From an uncultured Candidatus Entotheonella sp. (GTDB taxonomy: Bacteria; Tectomicrobia; Entotheonellia; Entotheonellales; Entotheonellaceae), in contig OY282375.1 in the NCBI GenBank assembly GCA_958295825.1, forward strand, positions 3,147,489 to 3,211,488: a DNA stretch of 64,000 nt, given 5' to 3'. The notes under the pieces are model-generated. The model made no database searches. It was given only the letters and a program-made list of their open reading frames with translations, and was not told the origin of the DNA. This document shows, piece by piece, positions 44,352 to 54,899 of the stretch; position 1 is the first letter of the stretch, and the number at the start of each line of letters is the position of its first letter. Made by a program: the position numbers and the translations under genes.

Positions 44352-46274
44352 TCAATGCGCTTCGAGGTACGTGTAGCTGGCCAGCCCCGACTCGTAGATG
44401 CCCAACAGATGACGCGACGACTCAAGGGGCATGCGCCCGGCCCGCAGGGCGCGCTCGATCGACCGGCGCAGGCGGGCAACAAGGTCGTCGCGGGAATAGT
44501 TGGCGTAGTTCAGCACGTCCGTCACCGTATCGCCGGCCACGACGTGGTCCAGATGATACTCGCCGTTGGGGCCGATGAAGACGTGCACCGTGTTGGTGTC
44601 GCCGAACAAGTTGTGCAGGTCGCCGAGGATTTCCTGGTAGGCGCCGACCAGAAAGAAGCCCAAGTAGTAATCCTCGCTGGTGGGGGAGTGCAGTCGGATG
44701 ACCTGTTTCACGTCGCGCCGGTCGATAAACTCGTCTATTTTGCCGTCCGAGTCGCACGTGATGTCCGCCAGCACGGCGCGGCGCGTGGGCTCTTCCTGCA
44801 GGCGGTGAATGGGCATGATGGGAAAGAGCTGCCGGACCGCCCAGAAGTCGGGGATCGACTGAAACAGCGAGAAATTGCAGAAGTACGTATCCGCCAGCAG
44901 CCGTTCCAAGGCCTCGAGTTCCTCGGGGATTTCGTCTATGTCGCGGATGAAGCGCAAGATCTTCTGGCAGATGCCCCAGAAATACTCCTCCGCCAGCACC
45001 CGCTGCTGCAGTTGCAAGTGACCGAGGGCGAACAGGGTCAGCGTTTCGTCCTTGTATTGCAGGGCGTCGTGGTAGGCTTCCAGCAAGTTCTTGCGGGTCA
45101 ATTCGCGGTACGTGTCGTACATGTTCCACACCACGGCCGCGGCGTCCTCCGGCGGCTCGCTGGCCAGCGAGGCGGTGCCGAATTCGCTCACCCCGAGGAT
45201 GTCGGTAACCAGCACGCAGTGGTGCGCCACCGTGGCACGCCCGGATTCGCTGACCAGAATCGGGGTCGGCACCGAGGCTTCCTCGCACATTTCCAGGACG
45301 GCGTAGACCACGTCGTTGGCGTATTCCTGAAGGGTGTAGTTGATGGAGGAATGAAAGTTCGTCTGCGAGCCGTCGTAATCGACGCCGAGCCCGCCGCCGA
45401 CATCGAGGTAGCGCAGCGGCACGCCCATTCTGACCAGCTCGCAGTAAAAACGGCCGGCTTCCCGCAGGCCGTCCTTGATATTGCGAATGTTCGAGATCTG
45501 GCTGCCCAGGTGGAAGTGAAGCAATTCAAACGTATCGAGAAGGTCGTGTTGGCGCAGCAGGTCGATGGATTCCAGCAGTTCGCGGGCTGAAAGACCGAAT
45601 TTGGAATGATCCCCGCCCGACGCCTCCCAGCGGCCGCTGCCGCGGGTTGATAACCGCAGGCGTATGCCGATGCGGGGGCGAACGTTCGTTTTTGCGGCCA
45701 GGCGGGCGATCAGGGGCAATTCGCTGAGCTTTTCCACCACCAGAATGATGGTGCGGCCCATGGTGCTGCCGAGCAGGGCGGTTTCGACGTATTCTTCGTC
45801 TTTATAGCCATTGCAAATGATCAGGGCTTCCTCGTCTTCCAACATAGCCAGCACGGCCAGCAGCTCCGGCTTCGAGCCCGCTTCGAGGCCGTGGTGATAG
45901 GGCCGTCCGAAGCGCACCACCTCTTCGACCACTTGGCGTTGCGGGTTGACCTTCACCGGATACACGCCGCGGTACGCGCCCTGATACCCGTATTCTTCAA
46001 TAGCGTTCTGAAAGGCGTGGTTGAGCTCGTCGATGCGGCTACGCAGGAGGTCTGAGAAGCGCAGCAGGAGCGGCAGACCGACGCCACGCTGCCGCACCTC
46101 ATCGACCAAGGCTTTCAAATCAATGGCGTGACCCGCTTGGTCAGGCGGGGTCACCAATACGTGGCCGGCGTCGCTGATGCAGAAGTGCCCCCTTCCCCAA
46201 TCGTCGATACCGTAGGTCTCGACCGCATCAGCCACCGACCAGGGCCTGGGAAGAGTCCCCACTGTTTTTGACAT
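44352..46274 (-). CDS. speA: biosynthetic arginine decarboxylase
   Basis: PLP enzyme producing agmatine from arginine, the entry to polyamine synthesis. The 640-residue protein begins KTVGTLPRPWSVADAVETYG and has the PLP-lysine motif YRGVYPVKVNPQRQVVEEVV, the glycine-rich LHFHLGSQISNIRNI and LDVGGGLGVDYDGS, and the family's C-terminal extension (FVGAYQEILGDLHNLFGDTN). I take the ATG at 46274 with TAAGGAG upstream rather than 44 codons further out. Length fits E. coli SpeA (about 630-660). It is divergent from the Lon-domain gene. Confidence 0.95.
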   Translation of the reverse strand: MSKTVGTLPRPWSVADAVETYGIDDWGRGHFCISDAGHVLVTPPDQAGHAIDLKALVDEVRQRGVGLPLLLRFSDLLRSRIDELNHAFQNAIEEYGYQGAYRGVYPVKVNPQRQVVEEVVRFGRPYHHGLEAGSKPELLAVLAMLEDEEALIICNGYKDEEYVETALLGSTMGRTIILVVEKLSELPLIARLAAKTNVRPRIGIRLRLSTRGSGRWEASGGDHSKFGLSARELLESIDLLRQHDLLDTFELLHFHLGSQISNIRNIKDGLREAGRFYCELVRMGVPLRYLDVGGGLGVDYDGSQTNFHSSINYTLQEYANDVVYAVLEMCEEASVPTPILVSESGRATVAHHCVLVTDILGVSEFGTASLASEPPEDAAAVVWNMYDTYRELTRKNLLEAYHDALQYKDETLTLFALGHLQLQQRVLAEEYFWGICQKILRFIRDIDEIPEELEALERLLADTYFCNFSLFQSIPDFWAVRQLFPIMPIHRLQEEPTRRAVLADITCDSDGKIDEFIDRRDVKQVIRLHSPTSEDYYLGFFLVGAYQEILGDLHNLFGDTNTVHVFIGPNGEYHLDHVVAGDTVTDVLNYANYSRDDLVARLRRSIERALRAGRMPLESSRHLLGIYESGLASYTYLEAH

Positions 46275-46597
46275 AACAGTCAACTCCTTACTGCCGCCGA
46301 CGCGGCGGGCAGACTCGTCAGGGAAAGACAAGGGTCGGGCATCGACCGGAAAACACACTGCGTAGCTGGCTCGTGGACGGCGGAATGGTAGCATGTTCAA
46401 TAACAAAGCGCATTGCCGGGGGAGGGCAGCAGGCCGAGCACGAACGGGTTTCGAAACTGCATCCCGCGGCCGGATGGAGGGGGTTGAATCCCGCTGGAGC
46501 CGCGTTTACATTGGTGCCCCCGAGGGTGGCGATACGGCCTTTATTCCCAAACCGAGCCTCCTCCCGCCATAACCTCTGCTGAGACAGGAACATAGCC
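46275..46597. other. intergenic region between divergent speA and Lon-domain gene
   Basis: No gene is supported. It should carry both promoters. TTTACA at 46505-46510 is a possible -35 for the plus-strand gene, with only a weak -10 near 46530. For speA I see no clear pair. A GC-rich inverted stretch, GCCGCCGACGCGGCGGGC at 46296-46313, forms a hairpin in the speA leader. Confidence 0.35.
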
Positions 46598-47257
46598 ATG
46601 GCCGATATTCCGGGAGACGATCCGATCTTCGAGGATCGATCACAATTGCCCGACCCTCTGCCTGTCTTTCCCTTGCCCAACGTCGTCTTGATGCCCAATG
46701 CGAGTCTGCCCCTGTACATTTTTGAAGACCGTTACAAGGAAATGGTGCGGGATTGCCTGGAGGGCGAGCCGTATTTGTCCGTGGCACTGCTCCAAAAGGG
46801 CTGGGAGCAGCAGCCGGGAATGCCGCGGCCCTATCCCATTGCGGGATTCGGACGCATCACGCGGGCAGTGCGGCGTCCGAACGACTGTATGGACATCGTT
46901 ATCCAGGGCATGGGGCGCATCGAGATGCTCGATTTCAACGAGAACCGCGCTTACTTGCGCGCCTCGGTGCGGACGTTGAACCCTGATGTGGCGGACCAGA
47001 CGCTGATAACTCAGCAGGCCGAGGCCATGCGACAGCAGTTTCTCGATTTGCTGGATCGCAAAGGGGTTGCCGCCGACCAGTTTCGTACCCAACTGAAGCT
47101 GCTCGCCAGCCCGATCGACATGGTCTTTTTCGTCGCCTCACACCTGCCCCTTGACCCGCACGCGCAGCAGGAGGTGCTGCAAACGCTGTCGGTCGAGGAA
47201 CAGGTCGCGCGGCTCACCCGTGTGTTGGGCATGATGCGGGGTGCGCAACTCAATTGA
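46598..47257 (+). CDS. stand-alone Lon N-terminal (LON substrate-binding) domain protein
   Basis: 219 residues with the LON-domain start DPLPVFPLPNVVLMPNASLPLYIFEDRYKEMV and the later GFGRITRAVRRPNDCMDIVIQGMGRIEML. Lon uses this domain to recognise unfolded substrates; single-domain proteins like this lack ATPase and protease parts, and their job is not settled. A real lon gene is at 57633-60005. The C-terminal helical part ends VEEQVARLTRVLGMMRG. It converges with proA after 21 bases. Confidence 0.9.
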   Translation: MADIPGDDPIFEDRSQLPDPLPVFPLPNVVLMPNASLPLYIFEDRYKEMVRDCLEGEPYLSVALLQKGWEQQPGMPRPYPIAGFGRITRAVRRPNDCMDIVIQGMGRIEMLDFNENRAYLRASVRTLNPDVADQTLITQQAEAMRQQFLDLLDRKGVAADQFRTQLKLLASPIDMVFFVASHLPLDPHAQQEVLQTLSVEEQVARLTRVLGMMRGAQLN

Positions 47258-47278
47258 GACGGGTGGGGCGGGGAAGCA

Positions 47279-48586
47279 TCACGTGGGCAGGCAGCGGTGG
47301 GTGAACGGCTTGGCTTGCGGCCCAACGTAGTCCGCCACCACGTGGCCGCGCCCGCTGAGGCGGTATTTGTAGAGCACCAGACCCTCCAGCCCGACCGGGC
47401 CGCGTGCGTGGGTCTTGTTGGTGCTGATGCCGATTTCGGCGCCCTTGCCAAAACGGAAGCCATCGGCAAACCGGGTGGAGGCGTTGTGCATGACGGTGGC
47501 GGCGTCGACGCCGTCGAGGAAACGCTCGGCGGCTTGTCGATCCTCCGTGACGATGGTGTCGGTGTGGCCCGACCCGTGGCGATTGACGTGGGCAATCGCC
47601 GTTTCCAAATCGTCCACCAGGCGGATTGAGACGACCAGGTCGAGATACTCGGTATCCCAGTCGACATCCGTTGCCGGCACGATGTTCGGCAGCAGCGCCC
47701 GTGCGGCGACGCAGCCGCGCATTTCGACGCCTGCCTGCTCGTAAGCCCTGGCCAGCAAAGGCAGGAAAGTCGGCGCAATCTGCCGATGCACCAATACCGT
47801 TTCAATGGCATTGCACACCGCTGGGTACTGCACCTTGGCGTCATAGCAGACGGCGACGGCCTGTGCGACGTCGGCGTGCTGGTCCACGTAAGCGTGGCAG
47901 ATGCCGTCGGCATGCCCGAGTACCGGCACGCGGGTATTGTCCTGAATGTAGCGCACGAAGTCGTTGCTGCCGCGCGGTACGAACAGGTCGACGTGGTCCT
48001 CTAGTTGCAGAAGGGCGCGCACGTCCTCACGTGTTTCAATCATCTGCACGGCGTCCATCAGATCGGGAGCGACAGCAGCGACGGCACGGCGTAGCAGGTT
48101 CACGAGTACCCGATTGGATTCCTGCGCCTCGGTGCCGCCCTTCAGGATGACCGTGTTGCCGGATTTCCAGCACAGCGAGGCGATCTGTGGCACCGCGTCC
48201 GGGCGCGACTCGAAAATCGCCCCGATAACGCCGATGGGGCAACTCACCTGCCGCAATTCCAAGCCATCATCCAGTTCCATCGTCGACAACGTCTGCCCAA
48301 CCGGGTCGGGCAATTGCGCGACACTCTCCACCCCTTGCGCCATGCCCAGCACCTTGTCTTCGCTCAGCTTCAAGCGGTCCAGGAGCGGCTTCGACAACGC
48401 CCCGCGCGCCACCAGCTCGGTGGCGCGCTGCACGTCTTGTTGATTAGCCGCCAGGATGTCCGCGCGACGACCCCGCAACAAGTCCGCCATCCCCTGCAAG
48501 GCACGATTCTTCACTTGCGTCGACAGGCCGGCAAGCCTTAGCGCGGCGTCCTTGGCGCGTCTGGCGGTTTCCTCTATGGGATTCAC
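47279..48586 (-). CDS. proA: gamma-glutamyl phosphate reductase (glutamate-5-semialdehyde dehydrogenase)
   Basis: NADPH-dependent reduction of glutamyl-5-phosphate, second step of proline synthesis. The 435-residue protein carries the aldehyde-dehydrogenase-type CPIGVIGAIFESRPDAVPQI, NTVILKGGTEAQESNRVLVN, the catalytic cysteine in KVQYPAVCNAIETVLVH and the terminal ARGPVGLEGLVLYKYRLSG. Length is normal. No proB lies beside it, which is common outside enterics. It leads a minus-strand stretch after two exported-protein genes. Confidence 0.95.
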   Translation of the reverse strand: MNPIEETARRAKDAALRLAGLSTQVKNRALQGMADLLRGRRADILAANQQDVQRATELVARGALSKPLLDRLKLSEDKVLGMAQGVESVAQLPDPVGQTLSTMELDDGLELRQVSCPIGVIGAIFESRPDAVPQIASLCWKSGNTVILKGGTEAQESNRVLVNLLRRAVAAVAPDLMDAVQMIETREDVRALLQLEDHVDLFVPRGSNDFVRYIQDNTRVPVLGHADGICHAYVDQHADVAQAVAVCYDAKVQYPAVCNAIETVLVHRQIAPTFLPLLARAYEQAGVEMRGCVAARALLPNIVPATDVDWDTEYLDLVVSIRLVDDLETAIAHVNRHGSGHTDTIVTEDRQAAERFLDGVDAATVMHNASTRFADGFRFGKGAEIGISTNKTHARGPVGLEGLVLYKYRLSGRGHVVADYVGPQAKPFTHRCLPT

Positions 48587-48637
48587 GGCGACTTCCTTAT
48601 CAATCGGCCAACCCGTCAGGGAGGCGAGGCGGCACCG

Positions 48638-49147
48638 CTACCGGTCCGGGCAATGATCCTCGTTCACGGCGATGGGAATTTCGCCCTTTACCGCGCGGAA
48701 GCTCATGACCTCGGCCATGTTCGCCCTGACGCCGCAGTACAGGCCAATCGGATGCAGCGCGAGGCAAAGGCGGTCTTCGTCATGCGTCGGGGCGTCATCG
48801 TTCAGGCGAGCGTCGTTCGATATCCACTGGCTTACCCTGTCTCCCAGTTCGACATTGAGTCCGCAGATTTCCGTAAAGTCGTCCTTGGCGGCCAGCGGCC
48901 TGCCGCTGATATCGACGTCGGCGGGCCGCCCGGTTGCCGCAAATTTGGCCCCGTGCCGGCAGACCAACGGAAACCAGCCGCTAGGGCTTGCCTTGCCGTC
49001 TTCGGCAGTTTGCCCGTGGGGCTCAATGGTCAGCACTGCGATGCGCAGACAGTGGTGCTGTGCTGCGGCAGCGGGTGCCGTGCTCAGCGGATCAATCACT
49101 ATTACGGCCAGCGCCGCCAGAAACATCAACGTCGTCATCCTGCTCAT
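48638..49147 (-). CDS. exported six-cysteine protein of unknown function
   Basis: 169 residues: signal peptide (TTLMFLAALAVIVIDPLSTAPAAAAQ, cleavage near 29), then a domain with six cysteines (in HHCLRI, PLVCRHG, EICGLN, RLCLAL, LYCGVR and DHCPDR), which could form three disulfides. The pattern AVKGEIPIAVNEDHC at the end and FPLVCRHGAKFAATG in the middle belong to no family I can name. AAAGG precedes the ATG. It follows the other exported-protein gene by 45 bases, so the two may be one operon. Confidence 0.65.
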   Translation of the reverse strand: MSRMTTLMFLAALAVIVIDPLSTAPAAAAQHHCLRIAVLTIEPHGQTAEDGKASPSGWFPLVCRHGAKFAATGRPADVDISGRPLAAKDDFTEICGLNVELGDRVSQWISNDARLNDDAPTHDEDRLCLALHPIGLYCGVRANMAEVMSFRAVKGEIPIAVNEDHCPDR

Positions 49148-49192
49148 GGTGGCCTTTCTGTCATTTGGGGAGATACCGCCTGCCGGCGCGGC

Positions 49193-49705
49193 TCAACGGC
49201 TTGAATTATACCGATCGACAGTCCCGGGTGGCTGATTCTGCTGGCGGATGAGGTCGAGAGCATCCTGTAAAGTCTTCAGACGCTCTTCCTGCGAAGACCG
49301 GCGGGTAGACACCAAGGGCACCTGCAGCGGGAATCCCCTGAAACCTTGCGAGGCGGATTGACCGTTGCTGTCGGTCACCTCGATGTAGTACTCCAGCCCC
49401 GAACCGGCCAACAGCCAGTCGGGCACGACGGCTCGATATAAGTTGCCCTCCACCGGGGGCATTGGCAGGGCCATGAAGACGCCGCTGCCCGCAGAGCGGC
49501 AAAAGACCTGCGCCTTGCGGACGCCGGCCGCAGCGGTAATTGTGGCTTCGATGGCCAGCGGCTTACCGCGCGCTTGGGGCCGGGAGAAACCCTGATGGGT
49601 GATGGAAAGTGCTTCGCTCTGCTGACCCTGAACCACGGTGGCGAACAACAGAACGAAAAGCCCCAGGAAGGCCATCCAGCCGCCGATTTTACGTTGCCGA
49701 ATCAT
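49193..49705 (-). CDS. exported protein with immunoglobulin-like beta-sandwich domain
   Basis: 170 residues: signal peptide or anchor (GGWMAFLGLFVLLFATVVQG), then a beta-rich domain with GKPLAIEATITAAAGVRKAQ, GNLYRAVVPDWLLAGSGLEYYIEVTDSNGQ, the pattern of Ig/fibronectin-like domains, and a C-terminal coiled stretch EERLKTLQDALDLIRQQ. The ATG at 49705 has AAGGGAG upstream. No catalytic features. Probably periplasmic, perhaps a subunit of a surface complex; unknown. Confidence 0.7.
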   Translation of the reverse strand: MIRQRKIGGWMAFLGLFVLLFATVVQGQQSEALSITHQGFSRPQARGKPLAIEATITAAAGVRKAQVFCRSAGSGVFMALPMPPVEGNLYRAVVPDWLLAGSGLEYYIEVTDSNGQSASQGFRGFPLQVPLVSTRRSSQEERLKTLQDALDLIRQQNQPPGTVDRYNSSR

Positions 49706-49810
49706 GCTCGCACTCCCTTGCACAAACGGGTGCTGGGAAATCAACCCAGAAGCCACAAAAATGGCATGTTACCCTTCGCTATCAGGTCGTGTCCAGCGCC
49801 TACTTGCATC

Positions 49811-49840
49811 TTGACAGCCCTTAATACCCACACGCATAAT
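49811..49840 (+). promoter_or_regulatory. sigma70-type promoter of the gltBD operon
   Basis: Perfect TTGACA at 49811-49816 and CATAAT at 49835-49840 with an 18-base spacer. It would start transcription near 49847 and leave a leader of about 255 bases before gltB. Confidence 0.6.
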
Positions 49841-49846
49841 GCCACG

Positions 49847-50102
49847 CTTAATTTGATCCTTACCATTTCCTTACTATTTCCATGTTAATCGTAAGCCCCG
49901 GCCTCCCATGCCTGAGAGGTCCGGCCAGCCAAATTCCATCCTTACTGACGAGGGCGTAAGACGTATCGAATTCTGAAGCCAGCCAGTATGGCCTCGCAGC
50001 CCGCCCAAGCAGGTGGTTCCCAATCCCATTACACGCGCCATCTAGCGCTACGAACGCTCCCGCTGGTCCGTAGCGTTGCCGTACCGAAAGAAGGGCAACC
50101 CC
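49847..50102 (+). other. long structured leader of gltB
   Basis: No gene is seen. Three hairpins can form: CCGGCCTC/GAGGTCCGG with one bulge (49898-49925), CTTAC/GTAAG (about 49952-49971), and a nine-pair stem AGCGCTACG (50044-50052) / CGTAGCGTT (50069-50077) ending 26 bases before the gltB ATG. The size and the position of the last hairpin suggest translational or attenuation control of glutamate synthase. I do not recognise it as a known riboswitch class. Confidence 0.45.
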
Positions 50103-53100
50103 ATGACCAAACCCGGCATTCCTCCCAAGCAAGGGCTTTACGACCCGCGTTACGAGCACGACGCCTGCGGCATCGGTTTTGTGGTCAACGTGAAAGGCAG
50201 AAAGTCCCACGAAATCGTCGATCAGGCACTCACGGTGCTCGAGAATCTTGACCATCGCGGCGCCTGTGGATGCGAGCCCAACACGGGGGACGGCGCCGGG
50301 ATTTTGATGCAGGTGCCACACGCTTTCTTCCGGGACGCTTGTGCAGACATTGGGTTGGCGCTGCCGGCGCCAGGGCAGTACGGTGTCGGCATGATCTTCC
50401 TGCCGCCCGATGGGCAGCAGCAACGGCAGTGCGTGGCGCAGTTGGAAAGTATTGTGGAGCGGGAAGGCCAGACGGTGCTGGGCTGGCGCGACGTCCCCAC
50501 CGTCAACACTGGCCTCGGCGCCACCGCGCTGTCGTGCGAGCCGGCCATGAAACAGCTCTTCATCGGCCGCCACGCCAGCCTCTCAGATGACCTCGCCTTC
50601 GAACGCAAGCTATACGTCATCCGCCGCAGCGCGGAGAACGCCATTCGCTACGGCGACATGGCGGGTGGGGATTTCTTCTACATCGCCAGCCTATCTTATA
50701 AAACCTTCGTTTACAAAGGCATGCTGACGCCACGACAGGTCACGACCTACTTTTCCGATCTGTCCGACCCGCGCGTCGAAACCGCCTTGGCCGTGGTCCA
50801 CTCCCGTTTCAGCACCAACACGTTTCCCAGCTGGGAACGCGCGCAGCCGTTCCGCTACCTGATTCACAACGGCGAGATTAACACCCTGCGGGGCAACGAA
50901 AACTGGATGTACGCCCGTCAGGCCATGCTTGCTTCGGAGTTGTTCGGCGACGATCTGCCCAAGCTCTTCCCGGTTCTCCAGGGCGACGGCAGCGACTCCG
51001 CCATCTTCGACAATTGTCTGGAATTCCTGGCTTTGGGCGGCCGACCGCTATCGCAGTCCATGATGATGATGATCCCGGAACCGTGGGAAAATCACGAAAG
51101 CATACCGGACGAGAAGAAGGCATTTTACGAATACCACAGCAGCCTGATGGAGCCGTGGGACGGCCCGGCGTCGATTGCCTTCACCGACGGGGTGCGGGTC
51201 GGCGCCGTGCTTGACCGCAATGGGCTGCGTCCATCGCGCTATTACGTCACCAAGGACGATCTGGTCATCATGGCCTCCGAGGTCGGCGTCCTCGAAGTGG
51301 AGCCGGAGCGCGTCTTGCTGAAGCAGCGGTTGCAGCCGGGGCGTATGTTCCTGGTGGATACCGAACAGGGACGCATCATCAGCGACGAGGAAATCAAGCA
51401 CACCGCCGCCATGGAGCACCCTTACCGCCAGTGGCTGGACGAGCATCGGGTGCATTTCGACGAGCTGCCCGACGTGCCCGAGGAACCGCCCGTGCACGAC
51501 CACGCGGCGACGCTGCAGCGGCAGCAGGCGTTCGGCTACAGCTTTGAGGACCTGCGCGTCAACATCGGCCCCATGGCGGTGAACCAGATTCAGCCGGTGG
51601 GCTCGATGGGCACCGATACGCCGTTGGCCGTGCTGTCCGACAAGCCCCAACTCCTCTACAACTACTTCAAGCAACTCTTCGCCCAAGTTACCAACCCGCC
51701 GCTCGATCCCATCCGCGAAGAGTTGATTACCGCTACGACGCTGACCCTCGGCCCGGAGCGTAATCTGCTGCGCCCGGAGCCGGAAAACTGCCGGCAGATT
51801 CGCCTCAAGCTCCCCATCCTGATGAATGGCGAGATGGAGAAACTGCGCCGCTGCGGGGACATCGGATTTCCCGCCGCCACCCTGCCCATCGTTTTCAAAG
51901 CAGCTGACGGCAAGGCCGGGCTGGAAACGGCGTTGCAGGCTCTGTACAAAGCGACGGACCAAGCAATCGCAGACGGCGCCACGATGCTGATCCTCTCCGA
52001 CAAGGACGTGGACCGCGAACACGCGCCGATTCCGGCGCTGCTGGCGGCGGCGGGCCTGCATCACCACCTGATCCGCGCGGGCACGCGGCGGCGTGTCGGG
52101 CTGATCCTCGAATCTGGTGAACCGCGCGAGGTGCATCATTTCTGCCTGCTGCTCGGCTACGGCGTGCAGGCGATCAATCCGTACATGGCCTACGAATCCC
52201 TCAACGACATGATCGGTGAGGGCATGCTCAAGGACATCACGTACGAAAAGGCGGTCAGCGGCTACATCAAGGGCGCCGTCAAGGGCGTCGTCAAGGTGAT
52301 GTCGAAGATGGGCATCTCGACGATCCAGTCCTACTGCGGCGCGCAGATATTCGAGGCGGTGGGCCTCAGCCAGGAACTCGTCGACAGGTATTTCACCTGG
52401 ACGGCGTCGCGCGTCGGCGGTATCGACCTGGAGCAGATCGCGCTCGAGGCGCAACGCCAACATGCCAGGGCTTTCCCGGCCATCCCGGTCAATGGCCACA
52501 CGCTGGACGTGCACGGCCAATACCAGTACCGCAAGGACGGCGAACTGCACCTGTTCAATCCCAAGACCATCCACTTGTTGCAAAAGGCCTGCCGCAACGA
52601 GGATTACGAGGTGTTCAAGTCCTACACGGCGTTGATCGACGACCAGGCGGAGCAGCTCGCCACCCTGCGCGGCCTGATGGAATTGAAGTTTGCCGGCGAG
52701 CCGATTCCGCTGGAAGAGGTCGAGCCGGTGGAAGAAATCACCCGGCGCTTCAAAACGGGCGCTATGTCGTACGGCTCGATCAGCAAGGAAGCGCACGAGG
52801 CGTTGGCTATTGCCATGAATCGCATCGGCGGCAAAAGCAACACCGGCGAAGGCGGCGAGGACCCGGCGCGCTACGTGCCGGACCCGTCCGGCGATTCCCG
52901 TAACAGCGCCATCAAGCAGGTTGCCTCGGGGCGCTTCGGGGTGACCAGCTATTACCTGACGCAGGCCAAGGAGTTGCAGATCAAAATGGCGCAAGGCGCC
53001 AAGCCCGGCGAGGGTGGCGAGTTACCCGGACGCAAGGTCTATCCGTGGATCGCCAAGGTGCGGCTGTCGACGCCCGGCGTGGGCCTGATATCGCCGCCGC

Positions 53101-54704
53101 CGCACCACGACATTTATTCAATCGAGGATTTGGCGCAACTGATTCACGACTTGAAAAACGCCAACCATCGGGCGCGAATCAGCGTTAAGCTGGTCTCCGA
53201 GGTGGGCGTCGGCACCATCGCCGCCGGGGTTGCCAAGGGGCACGCCGACGTGGTGCTGATCAGCGGTCACGACGGCGGCACCGGGGCCTCGCCGCAGACC
53301 AGCATCAAGCACGCCGGGCTGCCGTGGGAACTGGGGCTTGCCGAAACCCACCAGACGCTGGTGCTGAACGATCTGCGCAGCCGCATCGCCGTGGAAACGG
53401 ACGGGCAACTGAAGACCGGGCGCGACGTGGTGATCGCCGCTCTGCTCGGCGCGGAAGAGTTTGGTTTCGCCACCACGGCGCTGGTTTCCCTCGGCTGCAT
53501 CATGATGCGGGTGTGCCACCTCGATACGTGCCCGGTCGGCGTCGCCACGCAGAACCCGGCGCTGCGCGAGAAATTTACCGGCGACCCGTCGCACGCCGTC
53601 AATTTCATGCGCTTCATCGCTCAGGAGATGCGCGAGCTGATGGCCAAGCTCGGCTTTCGCACCGTCAACGAGATGATCGGACGCACGGACAGGATTGAAA
53701 TGCGGCGCGCCCTGGAACACTGGAAGGCGAAGGGGCTGGACTACACCGGCATCTTACATCAGCCTGAAGTTGGGCCGGAAGTGGGCCGCTACTGCCAAAT
53801 TACTCAAGACCATGGCCTGGACATCGCCCTCGACAATCAGGTGCTCCTGGGGCTGGCCGAGCCCGCCTTGGAACGCGGCGAGCGGGTCAAGGCCACTCTG
53901 CCCATCCGCAATATCAACCGAGTCACGGGCACCATTCTCGGAAGCGAAGTTACCCGCCGTTATGGCCCGGAGGGTCTGCCCGAGGACACTATCCATTTGC
54001 ATTTTCAGGGCTCGGCCGGTCAGAGCTTCGGCGCCTTCGTGCCGCTGGGCATGACCTTGGAGTTGGAGGGCGACGCCAATGACTACTTCGGCAAGGGCCT
54101 CTCCGGCGGCAAGCTCATCCTCTACCCGCCGAAAGGTTCGACCTTTGCCGCCGAGGACAGCATCATCGTCGGCAACGTGGCGTTTTACGGGGCAACCGGC
54201 GGCGAGGTTTACATTCGCGGCATGGCAGGCGAACGCTTCTGCGTGCGCAACAGCGGCGTGCGGGCCGTTATCGAGGCTGTGGGCGATCACGGCTGCGAAT
54301 ACATGACGGGCGGACGGGTCGTCGTGCTCGGCGCCACGGGGCGCAACTTCGGCGCCGGCATGTCGGGCGGCGTCGCCTACGTGCTCGATGAGGCTGGCGA
54401 TTTCGAGTCTCGTTGCAACCCGGAAACCGTCGCCCTTGAAAGCCTTGACGATGCCGACGAACGTGCCGAGGTCGAGGCGATGATCCGCTGCCACGCCGAC
54501 TACACCAAGAGCGAGCGTGCCTGGAAAATTCTGGCCTCTTGGGAAGACTACGCGCCGAAGTTCGTCAAGGTGATGCCGAAGGACTACCAGCGCATGCTCG
54601 ACGCCATTCGCCGTGCCGAGGCGGCGGGGCTCAGCGGCGAGGCGGCGGTCATGGAAGCGTTCGAAGCAAATAAAAACGACTTGGCGCGCGTCAGCGGCAA
54701 TTGA
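50103..54704 (+). CDS. gltB: glutamate synthase large subunit (NADPH/ferredoxin type)
   Basis: Makes two glutamates from glutamine and 2-oxoglutarate. The 1533-residue chain starts with a class II amidotransferase domain whose nucleophile Cys (C22 in [11 protein letters not shown]) is exposed after removal of a 21-residue propeptide. The central and FMN domains contain [36 protein letters not shown] and the 3Fe-4S motif [18 protein letters not shown]. The C-terminal GXGXG beta-helix part includes [28 protein letters not shown] precedes the ATG at 50103; the frame opens nine codons earlier. It is followed by a small ORF and gltD. Confidence 0.97.
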   Translation: MTKPGIPPKQGLYDPRYEHDACGIGFVVNVKGRKSHEIVDQALTVLENLDHRGACGCEPNTGDGAGILMQVPHAFFRDACADIGLALPAPGQYGVGMIFLPPDGQQQRQCVAQLESIVEREGQTVLGWRDVPTVNTGLGATALSCEPAMKQLFIGRHASLSDDLAFERKLYVIRRSAENAIRYGDMAGGDFFYIASLSYKTFVYKGMLTPRQVTTYFSDLSDPRVETALAVVHSRFSTNTFPSWERAQPFRYLIHNGEINTLRGNENWMYARQAMLASELFGDDLPKLFPVLQGDGSDSAIFDNCLEFLALGGRPLSQSMMMMIPEPWENHESIPDEKKAFYEYHSSLMEPWDGPASIAFTDGVRVGAVLDRNGLRPSRYYVTKDDLVIMASEVGVLEVEPERVLLKQRLQPGRMFLVDTEQGRIISDEEIKHTAAMEHPYRQWLDEHRVHFDELPDVPEEPPVHDHAATLQRQQAFGYSFEDLRVNIGPMAVNQIQPVGSMGTDTPLAVLSDKPQLLYNYFKQLFAQVTNPPLDPIREELITATTLTLGPERNLLRPEPENCRQIRLKLPILMNGEMEKLRRCGDIGFPAATLPIVFKAADGKAGLETALQALYKATDQAIADGATMLILSDKDVDREHAPIPALLAAAGLHHHLIRAGTRRRVGLILESGEPREVHHFCLLLGYGVQAINPYMAYESLNDMIGEGMLKDITYEKAVSGYIKGAVKGVVKVMSKMGISTIQSYCGAQIFEAVGLSQELVDRYFTWTASRVGGIDLEQIALEAQRQHARAFPAIPVNGHTLDVHGQYQYRKDGELHLFNPKTIHLLQKACRNEDYEVFKSYTALIDDQAEQLATLRGLMELKFAGEPIPLEEVEPVEEITRRFKTGAMSYGSISKEAHEALAIAMNRIGGKSNTGEGGEDPARYVPDPSGDSRNSAIKQVASGRFGVTSYYLTQAKELQIKMAQGAKPGEGGELPGRKVYPWIAKVRLSTPGVGLISPPPHHDIYSIEDLAQLIHDLKNANHRARISVKLVSEVGVGTIAAGVAKGHADVVLISGHDGGTGASPQTSIKHAGLPWELGLAETHQTLVLNDLRSRIAVETDGQLKTGRDVVIAALLGAEEFGFATTALVSLGCIMMRVCHLDTCPVGVATQNPALREKFTGDPSHAVNFMRFIAQEMRELMAKLGFRTVNEMIGRTDRIEMRRALEHWKAKGLDYTGILHQPEVGPEVGRYCQITQDHGLDIALDNQVLLGLAEPALERGERVKATLPIRNINRVTGTILGSEVTRRYGPEGLPEDTIHLHFQGSAGQSFGAFVPLGMTLELEGDANDYFGKGLSGGKLILYPPKGSTFAAEDSIIVGNVAFYGATGGEVYIRGMAGERFCVRNSGVRAVIEAVGDHGCEYMTGGRVVVLGATGRNFGAGMSGGVAYVLDEAGDFESRCNPETVALESLDDADERAEVEAMIRCHADYTKSERAWKILASWEDYAPKFVKVMPKDYQRMLDAIRRAEAAGLSGEAAVMEAFEANKNDLARVSGN

Positions 54705-54722
54705 GAGAGCGAGGAATGGAAG

Positions 54723-54833
54723 ATGCGAAGGTTGGCGAAACTGCTCGCACTGGCGGCCGCCGCGGCACCGACGTTCGGCTTGCCGACGGTGAAGGTATTG
54801 CTGGCCGCTGACGCAAAGCCCTTGAAGAATTAA
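54723..54833 (+). CDS. possible 36-residue hydrophobic peptide between gltB and gltD
   Basis: From ATG 54723, with AGCGAGGA upstream, a frame of 36 residues starts MRRLAKLLALAAAAAPTFGL and ends LLAADAKPLKN. It looks like a signal-peptide or single-helix small membrane protein. It lies in a 223-base gap that is unusually long for gltB-gltD. It could be a leader peptide or chance; no homologue is known to me. Confidence 0.35.
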   Translation: MRRLAKLLALAAAAAPTFGLPTVKVLLAADAKPLKN

Positions 54834-54877
54834 TGCTGTCGAGCACCTTGGTTGCCAGTCGCTCCCTCAGAAATGAA

Positions 54878-54899
54878 GCTCACCGTGGTCACGGTGAGC
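54878..54899 (+). other. perfect hairpin upstream of gltD
   Basis: GCTCACCGTG (54878-54887) / CACGGTGAGC (54890-54899) is a ten-pair perfect inverted repeat with two central bases. No T-run follows, so it is more likely an intercistronic stabiliser or partial attenuator that sets the gltB:gltD ratio than a full terminator. Confidence 0.55.

Noticed and set aside
43545-45590. 681-codon plus-strand open frame across rhomboid and speA
   Set aside because: It crosses two recognised minus-strand genes and their intergenic gap; GC-driven artefact.
51048-52994. 648-codon minus-strand open frame inside gltB
   Set aside because: Antisense to conserved glutamate synthase domains; no recognisable motif.
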